Shown: piece after piece, positions 31,512 through 39,115 of the stretch
Numbering within the stretch: position 1 is the stretch's first letter
Layout of the letters: every line of letters begins with the position of its first letter
From: Hydnum rufescens UP504
Taxonomy: Eukaryota; Basidiomycota; Agaricomycetes; Cantharellales; Hydnaceae
Reading direction: 5' to 3'
DNA: 39,185 nucleotides
Assembly: GCA_014904985.1 (NCBI GenBank)
Contig: MU129021.1
Location: forward strand, 131,719-170,903
Position numbers and translations under genes: made by a program
The notes under the pieces: generated by a model
The model's input: only the letters and a program-made list of their open reading frames with translations
Database searches by the model: none
Told to the model about the DNA's origin: nothing

Positions 31512-32369
31512 TGTAGAAGAGACCTAATGGACTTTATTTGTTTTGATCAGTTAAAATGTTATAAGGTGTTTGTTTAGAATGTGTTAGATGAGGACAGATC
31601 AGTTTTGATGGGTTATGTGCCACTCAACTGTTGTTTTGTACTAGTTTCATTATTGGTTTGACCTTAGGATTTGAACACAAGACTCCAAGATAGATGCTTA
31701 GCACAAGATTTGAACTCAGGACCTTCAGATACTCCAAAACACAGATGGCAAGATGCCAAGATTCAAACACAAGACCTTAAGACACTTCCAAGACACTTCA
31801 AGACACAACTGCAAGACTCAGGATTTGAACACACGACTTCAAGAATGGATGTCTAGCAACTCCTACTCTGAGGGTTCTACAACTATCCACTAAACTTCAC
31901 ACAACTAAGCAATACTGACACACTCTGATTCTCTTATTCCCTTTTATACTCTTCTCCTTGTTTGAGATACTATTATTCTCTCTACTAATGGGTACTTGGA
32001 TGATAGGGTACAATGATCCTCAGGGAGCACCTTGATCCTTGGAGGGGACTCCTCTTTAGATGCCCTTCTACACTAAATCCCCCCTCTCTTTATACCTTTC
32101 TGAACCCTCCACATGACTCATCCTCTTACTAATCCCCTTACTCACCCTTTAGTCATGCTCACTAATCGCCTTACCAATTGTCTTACTCATCTCCTTCCTT
32201 ACTAACCTCTTGCTAGATCACCTGCCCTTAAGTCATGTGCCAAAATGCGGACTTCCTTAGTATAAGTGGTTATACTTCTCTTCCAGAGTTCAATGCTGGT
32301 AAGATGCAGATTTTTCTTGAAGGGCTTAAACCAAGGGGTTTTTGAGGCTTGAACATTTTCTCTTCTACA
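31512..32369 (-). mobile_element. LTR family C, 5' LTR (858 bp)
   Basis: Same ends (TGTAGAAGAG..CTCTTCTACA) and length as 11845-12702. On the minus strand gag starts 80 bp after it, so this is the 5' LTR. Two TATA-like boxes lie on the minus strand, at 32089-32095 and 31943-31950. Flanks CCAAT and CCATT differ at one of five bases, but the inner one is part of the element, so that resemblance is not a target duplication. Confidence 0.88.
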
Positions 32370-32626
32370 CCATTACCTGCTACATTTCCTTTGAGTAACA
32401 CACCCACTCAGTGACCAAACAGAAGACAGCTTGCCTGTTATTCTGTAACATCTCACAGGGTCTCTGATGACTGCACTGTGTTATGGCTCAGCCTGTTAGC
32501 CAGCTGCATCTCATCTCACTACACCAAGGGATCATCGCCAGTGTCCTTGCCTTGGTATCTTGAAGTCCTACTGTCCTCTCTTCCATAAGTTAAGCTTCCA
32601 GTCATAGCTAAGTTCAGTCCCTAATA

Positions 32627-34136
32627 TTGTTTGCAACACAGAATATGAGCAAAGCCATACTTAAGTGCCTTAGTCAGGTCACACAGGAACATATGGGAAT
32701 CATGCCACTGAAGCATGATGATGACAGCTTGGGTCCACCATCCTCTTCCAGCACCCATCCACCTCCTAAAATCAAGCATCAATGTTCATGGGCCAAGTTC
32801 CCTTCTGGGGAAGTTTTTGCCCAAGGGCCCTCAGGCGATATCATTGCCACTGATCTCCCATATCATCCACCTTCTCCCAACACAGGAGGTCCTTCAGAAC
32901 CAGAGGCATCATTCATCCCTCTGCTTCTTGATGGCATAGCAGAACCTTTGCATTCGTCCCGAATTCATATTGTAACCAACACTCACTCTCACCATACTTG
33001 TGCTAAGGAAGCTGCAGCTATCCAGTGGAATCATGTCATTATCCCATCCCTCATTCAACCTTTCATGTTGTTTGAGAGAGAGTGATTATTGTGTTGGGAG
33101 GAACATACTGTTCAGGTTGAGGAGGCTTGCAGATGCAGAAAACAATGGAGGCTCCTCAAAGTTCTTTGCATGTACTTTGAACATTTGGAAACTATTGAAT
33201 TTCATGTGTGTGGTTGTCCATCCCAAACTGCTGCAAGACAATTGGTACTGCGCAGTTTGTTCCCATGTGCCCTGCTTCACCCCTCATTGGCTGTTAGCAT
33301 TGACATGTTGGAATTTGTGGCTGAACTGTTTGTTCAACAAGCTCCGAAATGAACAAGCATGGGCAGCCACCTTGGAAAATTTCCTCAAGCATCAAGGGTT
33401 CAAATTTGGGGGGAATGATTCCTTACATTGCCACTTTGCCACTGCTCTTGCCCAATACCAGGTGCTTGTTCGGGTGATCAACCAAGAGATGTCAGCTGTA
33501 GTTGAGAGTTGTCGAGGCCAGGTGTTGTCCACTAAGGGTGATGGTAGTGCAACTGAGTCCCAGGTAATATGTGAGGACACTTTGAATCCCACAAATCCTG
33601 CCATTGGGGGTAGTGAAAGCAATATCCACCAGCTCAACACTGATATGCCTATACCAGAGTGAAAGTACAACAATGCCCATAAGTGTGCCAGTCCATATCA
33701 CTGTGGTGATGATGAACTCCCCAGCCTCTACCTCCAGTCTTGCTGTCCATTGTGCTTTGGGGGCTCACAGATTATTGGTCTCCCCCTTCAGGCTATTGTG
33801 TGCATTGATGCAAACTTTCAACTCAAGTGGAACCAAGACAAGGATCTGAGGAAGGATCACAAGGGGGAAACTGGATCTTGAGATCCTCTGATAGCTTCCC
33901 CATGGACAGTTCTGCTTGAACAAAGCCAGGTTGACATCATGGAAGCAAGGGTCAATGAATTGCAGCCATCTCAATCAAAAGAGAGAGCAGAGTGGAAGCG
34001 GAAGGCTGATGAAGTGGATGATGACACTTCTAGTCCATTGGAAGATGACAAAGTAGAGGCAGGGCTTGACATTATAGAAGAAGGGTTGGGAGCTCTGATG
34101 ACTGTCAAATCAAAATCTGGTTCAGCCAGTGTGTAG
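32627..34136 (+). pseudogene. KDZ-type transposase remnant (Cys-cluster N-terminal half)
   Basis: Reading across frames: an N-terminal Ser/Pro-rich part, then 'FHVCGCPSQTAARQLV', 'LFPCALLHPSLAVSIDMLEF', 'AWAATLENFLKHQGF', and 'CPLCFGG' with 'VCIDANFQLKWNQDKDLRK'. This is the layout of the cysteine-cluster region of Kyakuja-Dileera-Zisupton (KDZ) transposases, common in Agaricomycetes, which mobilise DNA transposons. The catalytic part after 'RVNELQPSQSKERAEWKRKA' is missing; the protein instead ends in an acidic tail and TAG at 34136. TGA codons at 33083, after PIPE (about 33660) and after GETGS, plus a one-base insertion near 33350 in an A run, break it. Not functional. Confidence 0.75.
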
Positions 34137-35133
34137 ATGGGAGACTGTATTTCTGTTATTATTTGTTGGGTTGGTTCACTTCAATGGTTGATCACACTCT
34201 GCAAGACGTGTATGGTGTTCAGTGGAGAATAGGAAGGGATATGGACTAGCTGTAGTCAATGATATATTGTTTGGGATGCTTGTAGAAAGGCTTATACATA
34301 GGGGATGCTTATAGAAAGGCTTATACATCTGGGATGCTTGTGGAAAGGCTTATACGTTGTTTGTGTTGTGTTGGTCTGTTTACTGATATTTGTGTATTCT
34401 TGTTTACGTTCTCCTGGTCAAAATGCGGATATCTGTGGGTTATAGACTGGTCAGTGCTTGGTTAGTCTTGTTAGTATGTTTCTTTCTTCTTTCTTCAAAA
34501 CCTGATTCATATTTCGTTATGCTTACTTTTCCTTGGATGTCCAGCAACTCTAACCTTAGGTCCTGCAACTATCCTTGGCTTTAGTGATTCGTGTAGAGGG
34601 CTACCAGTGGCTTTGTCTCAACAACCTTGAAGATGACTTAGCTCCAGATGGCTTATAGATAGACTGTTCTTTAGAGGCAAGCAGAAAAGTTGACAGTGGT
34701 TGACAGTGATGATTTCCAGAGAGGAGATGATTGTGTCAGGATACAGGAAATCTACCAGCTTTTATACCTTTCTGAAGGTGGCTGTGTTTAAGAAATATGA
34801 CTCCCTCATGGGTGAGTCATATGTGAGTCATAGGTGAGAACAAAAGAAAAATAACAAGATGATGTCATAATGCAGTCATAGCTGAGTCATGCATAAGGAG
34901 AACAAAAGGAATCATGAGGGGGTGATGTCATAATGATGTCATTCATAAAGAGAACAAAAGGAATCATGAGGGGGGGTGATGTCACCAATTTGCTGAGCAT
35001 GTGGAATGCTTGGAGCATGAGGTCACTGACCATGTGGAGCATTCTGGAGGTGAAATGAAAGGATATCTCCAGGTTTTGGAGATTAATTTGAGCATAGTCC
35101 AATGGTCAAGGTGTTTTGTTGTTGGTTGATAAT
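34076..35133 (+). repeat. Family D repeat, second long copy
   Basis: Matches 1876-2960 throughout, beginning in the tail of the KDZ remnant and cut on the right by LTR B at 35134. It holds three units of the 29-bp tandem repeat (34278-34360), the 'gtccagcaactctaacctt' segment and the TATA-like 'cttttatacctttctgaagg'. Short AACAAAAGGA-ATCATGAGGG units are repeated at about 34900-34980. Confidence 0.85.
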
Positions 35134-35209
35134 TGTCAGGATCAAATTGACATTTGCTTCCGCCTAAGGACTTACCCATCAGAGTATCATTCTTCATCGA
35201 CCCTATCAT

Positions 35210-35587
35210 ATGGCACCTACTTCCTCAAATGCTCTTGTCTCCTCTCTCCCTCCATTCACTATGGGGGTTATTATCATCCTTGCTATTATTGGCATTTCTC
35301 TGATTATTATTTCCCTTGTTCTATCAGGCCTTGGCCAGTGGGCTATGGGCTGGGTAGTCAACCAGTGGCAGCATTGGCGCCCTTGTCAGCACCTGTCGTT
35401 CCCTCACTCCCCACGTGAGTCCATGGAGTTGCCAATCCAGACTCCCCCTCCTCCTCCTCTACCCCCAGTCCTTGAATCCACATCACCTGTCCCAATCCGT
35501 ACTCCATCCACATCATTACGGTCCTTTGACACTTTGGACACCTTTGGAGTACCCAGGCATACACTGCCTTGGAAGTACATACGCTAA
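35210..35587 (+). CDS. Small membrane protein encoded inside LTR family B
   Basis: 125 residues from an ATG in good context. One membrane segment at residues about 19-41 (GVIIILAIIGISLIIISLVL), then Gly/Trp-rich 'WAMGWVVNQWQHW', a proline run at about 79-86 and a polar tail ending 'LPWKYIR'. The homologue at 6132-6509 is the same length and open throughout. It is located upstream of the LTR's own TATA box, so expression would need a promoter in the first 75 bp or in flanking DNA. No known family; a single-pass type with short N-terminus is inferred. Confidence 0.5.
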   Translation: MAPTSSNALVSSLPPFTMGVIIILAIIGISLIIISLVLSGLGQWAMGWVVNQWQHWRPCQHLSFPHSPRESMELPIQTPPPPPLPPVLESTSPVPIRTPSTSLRSFDTLDTFGVPRHTLPWKYIR

Positions 35588-35792
35588 GGGGGATACATAT
35601 GGAAGTTGGGGCATAGCCATGTGGAGGTGTGCACAGGATTCGTAACATGGCTGCGTCAGCTTAGTGAGGCTTAGTGATGGTGGCTGTGGAGGCTGACTGA
35701 TGGGCTGCGGAGCCGGCATTCTAGGAGGATCCGGAAGGTTATGGAAGACGGCAGAAGGCTCTGGAAGGTTGGAGGCTGTGTGCAGGAAATAG

Positions 35793-35835
35793 TATTTATA
35801 GCCCTTCGCAGTTGGGGGATCACCAGTTTCGATCT
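35793..35835 (+). promoter_or_regulatory. LTR B promoter: TATA box, start and self-primer sequence
   Basis: TATTTATA at 35793-35800 lies about 25-32 bases before AGTTTCGATCT (35825-35835), the expected transcript start. That 11-base string is the exact complement of 35983-35993, just inside the LTR. In Tf1/sushi elements the first 11 transcript bases prime reverse transcription in this way. Confidence 0.6.
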
Positions 35836-35982
35836 CTCAGGATTCCCACTGCGATAGGTGCGGGACTTGTGTGTCCCTTGTTGTGTGGTGTATACTCAGG
35901 ATTCCCACTGCGATAGTGTGTGGTTAATTAATCTCTTTCCTCTTTCTGTTTGTGGCTTCGATGGCAGTGTCACCCTGACAGA

Positions 35983-35993
35983 AGATCGAAACT
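35983..35993 (+). promoter_or_regulatory. Primer-binding site of family B (self-priming)
   Basis: AGATCGAAACT, two bases after the LTR end, is fully complementary to 35825-35835 in the LTR. It has no TGG tRNA-type start. Confidence 0.65.
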
Positions 35994-36045
35994 CATCTCT
36001 TCAACCCCACAAACATCTTCCTTATCCCTTCTACCTCCTCTCCTC

Positions 36046-36578
36046 ATGGACAAAATCCCTGCTGATGCCTTCTCCATCTTCAGCGCTGCTGGAGAAGGCC
36101 TTCGTCAAATGATGGAGGCACAACAATGACGGTATGAGCAGTTGGAGCAACAGAACCTTGTACTCCAGAACCTAGTGACTCGCCTTCAGACTGATACCTC
36201 TTCTCGTGAAACTCTGATGGCTGAAGTCGAGGCGATTACCAAGGCTGTTGTCAAGAACCTCCCTGCTCCTGTCATTGGAGTTCCTCCTGCTCCTGCCACT
36301 ACTCCTTCCATCTCTGCATGTCCCCCAAAGGCAGCTGATCCAGAGGTCTTTGGTGGTGATCGAAAGAAGGCTGATCCCTTCCTCCGTGCTCTCAAACTTA
36401 ACATTGCTATTCAACCCAACTCCTTTCCCAGTGATCAGACAAAGATCCTCTATGCCCTCTCCTACATGCAAGGAGGCAGTGCTGGTGATTGGGCTTCCAA
36501 CTACACATGCGCTATCCTTGATGGCGATTCTCCCTTCCCTGATTGGGAAACCTTTTGCACCCGCTTTGAGGCAGGCTG
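36046..36578 (+). pseudogene. Family B gag (truncated)
   Basis: The ATG at 36046 begins 'MDKIPADAFSIFSAAGEG'. A TGA at codon 28 (36127-36129) interrupts, and the frame then runs on: a coiled-coil part (QLEQQNLVLQNLVTRLQ), Pro/Ala-rich linker, and the capsid start 'PEVFGGDRKKADPFLRALKL', 'KILYALSYMQGGSAGDWASN', 'WETFCTRFEAGW'. This is the retrotransposon Gag capsid domain of Tf1/sushi-like fungal elements. At 36578 it is cut by another element. pol is absent. Non-functional. Confidence 0.88.
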
Positions 36579-36601
36579 GTCAGCCACTTTTCCGCATCAT
36601 A

Positions 36602-36636
36602 TTAGATATAATGAGCCTTGCATTTATTATATCTAA
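36602..36636 (-). other. Terminal hairpin of E1
   Basis: TTAGATATAAT and its exact complement form an 11-bp stem around a 13-base loop. The same structure is at 38471-38507. On the minus strand it lies about 25 bp before the element end (…GGAAAAGTGGCTGA). A hairpin near a 3' end is seen in Helitrons, but no CTRR end follows in the right place. Confidence 0.6.
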
Positions 36637-36713
36637 CTAGATGTTTTTACCAGGGGGCCCCTGGGAGCCCCTGCAATACAATCAAGGGGCCCCCCCAAGC
36701 AGCCCAGGGGCCC

Positions 36714-36869
36714 CTGCCAGATTATGCATTATTAATTTATATATTTATTATTATTATATTAGTATATACAACCATAGGCTCGGCCAGTGGGGCTCACCCT
36801 GTGCCCAAGAAGAGCAGCCTCAGAGGCTGCTCTTCTTGTGCAAGTGTAGCTAAAGAAAAAAACACTTAC
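36714..36869 (-). other. Predicted hairpin intron 6 (156 bp)
   Basis: Minus strand CAG|GTAAGT at 36869, hairpin 36806-36838 (15-bp stem, 3-base loop), ACTAAT branch site, GGCAG| at 36714. Its stem has CAAGAAG instead of CAAAAAG with the complementary CTTCTTG, a compensated change. It is longer than the others because of an AT-rich insert. Confidence 0.5.
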
Positions 36870-37047
36870 CTGGAATTCACCCCAGTCGGGGCCTGGGTTC
36901 CATTTGGGTGATCCCTCAAGGGGGAGTCACTCACGGTTTCATTCATGCAGGCCTTTGCAGTTTCATTTGCAGTTTTCGTTCACGGCATGTCGCTCAGTGG
37001 GTCTGTGGTTGGGGGTTTGTGCGGGCTCTGGTCCAATATTTAGAGAA

Positions 37048-37146
37048 CTAATTAATGAATTAGTTAAACAATGCAGCACAAAAAGAGCAGCTTATGCTGC
37101 TCTTTTTGCGCCACAAGAATAAGGAATAAAAATAAAGAAAAAATAC
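37048..37146 (-). other. Predicted hairpin intron 5 (about 99 bp)
   Basis: Minus strand CAAG|GTATTT at 37146, hairpin 37076-37111 (16-bp stem, one mismatch, loop TTAT or ATAA), AACTAAT branch site, ATTAG| at 37048. An alternative end at 37028 (CCAG|) is possible. Confidence 0.5.
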
Positions 37147-37307
37147 CTTGTAGTACCCCACACCTGCTGCAGCGGGGTGGGGTACTGGGGCTGTGTACTC
37201 TCACTCGTACATACAGGGGTTCATACAGGTGCCTGTCGTTCAGGCATCGAAAAGGGGGGGGGGGCGGGGGTTTTGCCTCTGTATTTGTTTGCTGGGGACA
37301 TTGAGAC

Positions 37308-37403
37308 CTACAAGACAAACTTTTAAGTTAGAAATTAAAAACCGCGCAAAAAGAGCAGTGAAAGCTGCTCTTTTTGCATGGCTGTAGCTGGAGGGGGACT
37401 TAC
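37308..37403 (-). other. Predicted hairpin intron 4 (96 bp)
   Basis: Minus strand CAAG|GTAAGT at 37403, hairpin 37346-37377 (13-bp stem), TTCTAAC branch site, CTTGTAG| at 37308. Confidence 0.6.
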
Positions 37404-37646
37404 CTTGTATAGAACCGCACACCCGCCATGGCGGGTGTGTGATTCTGGGCCCTTCTTTGGCACATTGCCGTGGGCTGCATCCTCATTTGGCATGGTGCCG
37501 CATGTTGTGTTGTTTGCCCGTTGGTGCATCGTGTTGCTGTGTTGTGTTGCCATCTATCGTGTTGCTGCGTTGCGTTGCCGCATTGCATTGCCGCGTTGCG
37601 TTGGCATGTGGTGTTGCTCTCATCGTTTCGTGGGTTATTGTCGTAC

Positions 37647-37752
37647 CTACAAAATAACATTTTTAAATTAGTTAAGAATTGAATACCATGCAAAAAGAGC
37701 AGCTTTCGCTGCTCTTTTTGCACAGGTGTAGCTACTGGGGGTGGGGGCTCAC
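37647..37752 (-). other. Predicted hairpin intron 3 (106 bp)
   Basis: Minus strand AAA|GTGAGC at 37752, hairpin 37689-37722 (15-bp perfect stem, 4-base loop), TTAACTAAT branch site, TTTGTAG| at 37647. The 5' site lacks one G seen in sister copies. Confidence 0.55.
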
Positions 37753-37849
37753 TTTATATACTACCACACACCTGCTGCAGCGGGTGTGTGGTTCCTGAGG
37801 CTCGTTTGGCGCATTGCTGTGTGTCGCATCCTCATTTGGCACAATGCCA

Positions 37850-37955
37850 TATGTCATGTTGTTGGCGTGCTGCTGTATGTCATGTTGTTGGTGTGCTGCT
37901 GTATGTATGTTGTTGGTGCTGCTGTATGTCATGTTGTTGGCGTGCTGCTGTTTGG
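37850..37955 (+). repeat. Tandem repeat, 26-bp units
   Basis: 'tgttggcgtgctgctgtatgt' and 'catgttgttgg' units, about four, inside the second exon of the array. A related but less regular CATTGC/CGTTGC repeat occupies 37540-37615 in the next exon. Confidence 0.85.
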
Positions 37956-38034
37956 TGCATTGCCGTGTATCGTGTTGCCACTTGGGCTCTCGCTGTTTCA
38001 TGGATTATCGTTGTGCATTGGACGAGGCTGCAAT

Positions 38035-38136
38035 CTAGAATAATTAAATATGTTAGTAAAAAATTTCAAAGCAGCACAAAAAGAGCAGCTTTCGCTGCTC
38101 TTTTTGTGCCATTGTATCTACTAATAAAATACTCAC
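38035..38136 (-). other. Predicted hairpin intron 2 (102 bp)
   Basis: Minus strand CAAG|GTGAGT at 38136, hairpin 38074-38109 (16-bp perfect stem, 4-base loop), TTACTAAC branch site, ATTCTAG| at 38035. Confidence 0.6.
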
Positions 38137-38278
38137 CTTGTGACCACACACCTGCCACTGTGGGTGTGTGGTCATCTGCTTGCCTTTCCAGGTGGCGGCT
38201 TGTTGTGGTTTCGGAAGAAGACGACTCAACACCGGCAATTGCCGGTTGTTAAGAAGTGCCCAAGCACGGTGCTGCAAG

Positions 38279-38349
38279 CAGAATACATATTAATACCAAG
38301 TATATAGACATGAAATAAACACTATATAATATATATTTGTCCAAAAATA
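38279..38349 (+). repeat. Left arm of a 70-bp inverted repeat
   Basis: CAGAATACATATTAATACCA.. matches the complement of 39116-39185 over about 70 bp with one single-base gap. It abuts the 5' side of copy E1. The pair could be the terminal inverted repeats of an element of about 907 bp, whose right end coincides with the window edge. Confidence 0.85.
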
Positions 38350-38470
38350 TGAATAAGATGATGATAATAAGTCAGAGCTCAAATAAGGCATGATATGGCT
38401 AATTGCAGAGTGGATGGGGCCACTTCTATGAGTCACAATTGCAGTTCAGTCAGCCACTTTTCCCCATCAA

Positions 38471-38507
38471 CTTAGATATAATGAGCCTTGCTTTTATTAT
38501 ATCTAAG
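38471..38507 (-). other. Terminal hairpin of E2
   Basis: CTTAGATATAAT and its complement, a 12-bp stem, homologous to 36602-36636. The surrounding 'cagccacttttcc.catca' is shared as well. Confidence 0.65.
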
Positions 38508-38950
38508 TAGTGATTTCGCCGGGGGGCCCCCAGGGGCCGGATAAGGTCATTTCAGATTGAGACATGGGGGGCCTCAGGGGCCCCTGCCCCAGAACTTAGA
38601 CTGGTCAGAAAACTTCAATATATCGGGTTGGGGGTATTGGGTTAGGCACCTCTGTCAGTCACCTAATCTCAGACTTGCTGGCCAGCAGGCTACACGGGCT
38701 GAATCGGGGATGATGTATTTTATTCATAATTAATTATTTATTTATTTTTACTATATTATACACTACACCCAAGGCAGCAGTCTCATGTTTATTTATTTAT
38801 TTAAAATTCAAAAAAAAAGAAAGACTATGAAGTAGCACCACACCCGCTAAGGTGGGTGTGTGGTGCCCCCATTGCTTCATCGGGGGTTCGGCCAGTTTTC
38901 AAAGGGGGGGTTATTGCTGGGGTGGCAGGTAGTATCTGTTGCACAATAAC

Positions 38951-39059
38951 CTAGAATAAATAAAAAAAGAAGTTAGCTTTGAAGCAAAGTGGCACAGAAA
39001 GTGCTGCTCATGCTGCTCTTTCTACGCCACTTGCTAAACCAAAACAAAAATACATATAC
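38951..39059 (-). other. Predicted hairpin intron 1 (109 bp)
   Basis: Minus strand GAAG|GTATAT at 39059, an imperfect hairpin at about 38991-39027, AGCTAAC branch site at about 38973-38979, TTCTAG| at 38951. The stem is the most decayed of the set. Confidence 0.5.
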
Positions 39060-39115
39060 CTTCTGTACCACACACCCCCCCTCAGCGGGTGTGTGGCACC
39101 GGGGGCGTGGCCTGG

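Larger units (their letters stand above)
35134..35980 (+). mobile_element. LTR family B, 5' LTR (847 bp)
   Basis: TGTCAGGA..CCCTGACA ends; a solo copy lies at 5787-6585. Gag of the same element starts 65 bp downstream, so this is the 5' LTR. It contains an ORF in U3, a TATA-like box (35793-35800), a candidate transcript start, and a duplicated 'tcaggattcccactgcgata' (35837 and 35894 areas). It is inserted in a family D repeat. Confidence 0.92.
36578..38278 (-). mobile_element. Hairpin-intron array element, copy E1
   Basis: On the minus strand five predicted introns (38035-38136, 37647-37752, 37308-37403, about 37048-37146, 36714-36869) separate exons of about 280, 243, 161 and 180 bp. Four introns are 96-106 bp, the last about 156. 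Each has a GT start, an ACTAAC/ACTAAT/TCTAAC branch site, an AG end and a central hairpin. The two first internal exons are tandem duplicates (shared 'gccaaatgaggatgc' and the start 'cacgaaac.atgagagc'). Exons have no long consistent reading frame, though related peptides such as 'PNEDAxHxNxPxxxPExHTR' are readable. The copy ends at 36578 with a terminal hairpin and cuts family-B gag. Class unknown. Confidence 0.55.
38451..39110 (-). mobile_element. Hairpin-intron element, copy E2 (3' part)
   Basis: Minus strand: exon hairpin (about 39068-39098), intron 38951-39059, another exon hairpin (about 38835-38865) without a following intron hairpin, an AT-rich stretch, the GGGCCCC-rich 3' exon, terminal hairpin 38471-38507, and the same end (GGAAAAGTGGCTGA) as E1 at about 38451. 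The copy has lost units compared with E1 and lies inside the inverted repeat 38279/39185. Confidence 0.55.

Noticed and set aside
31507..32374. CCAAT / CCATT as target duplication of a solo LTR C
   Set aside because: The left side is the start of the element's own leader before gag, so it cannot be a target duplication; the match is also imperfect.
37400..37723. Protein-coding exons in the hairpin-intron array
   Set aside because: Related peptides can be read in short stretches, but frames contain stops, repeat units change frame, and no consistent phase links the exons.
37688..38110. Intron hairpins as transcription terminators (stem followed by TTTTT)
   Set aside because: The T run is inside the stem and mirrored by an A run, and splice signals flank it consistently; bacterial-type terminators do not apply here.
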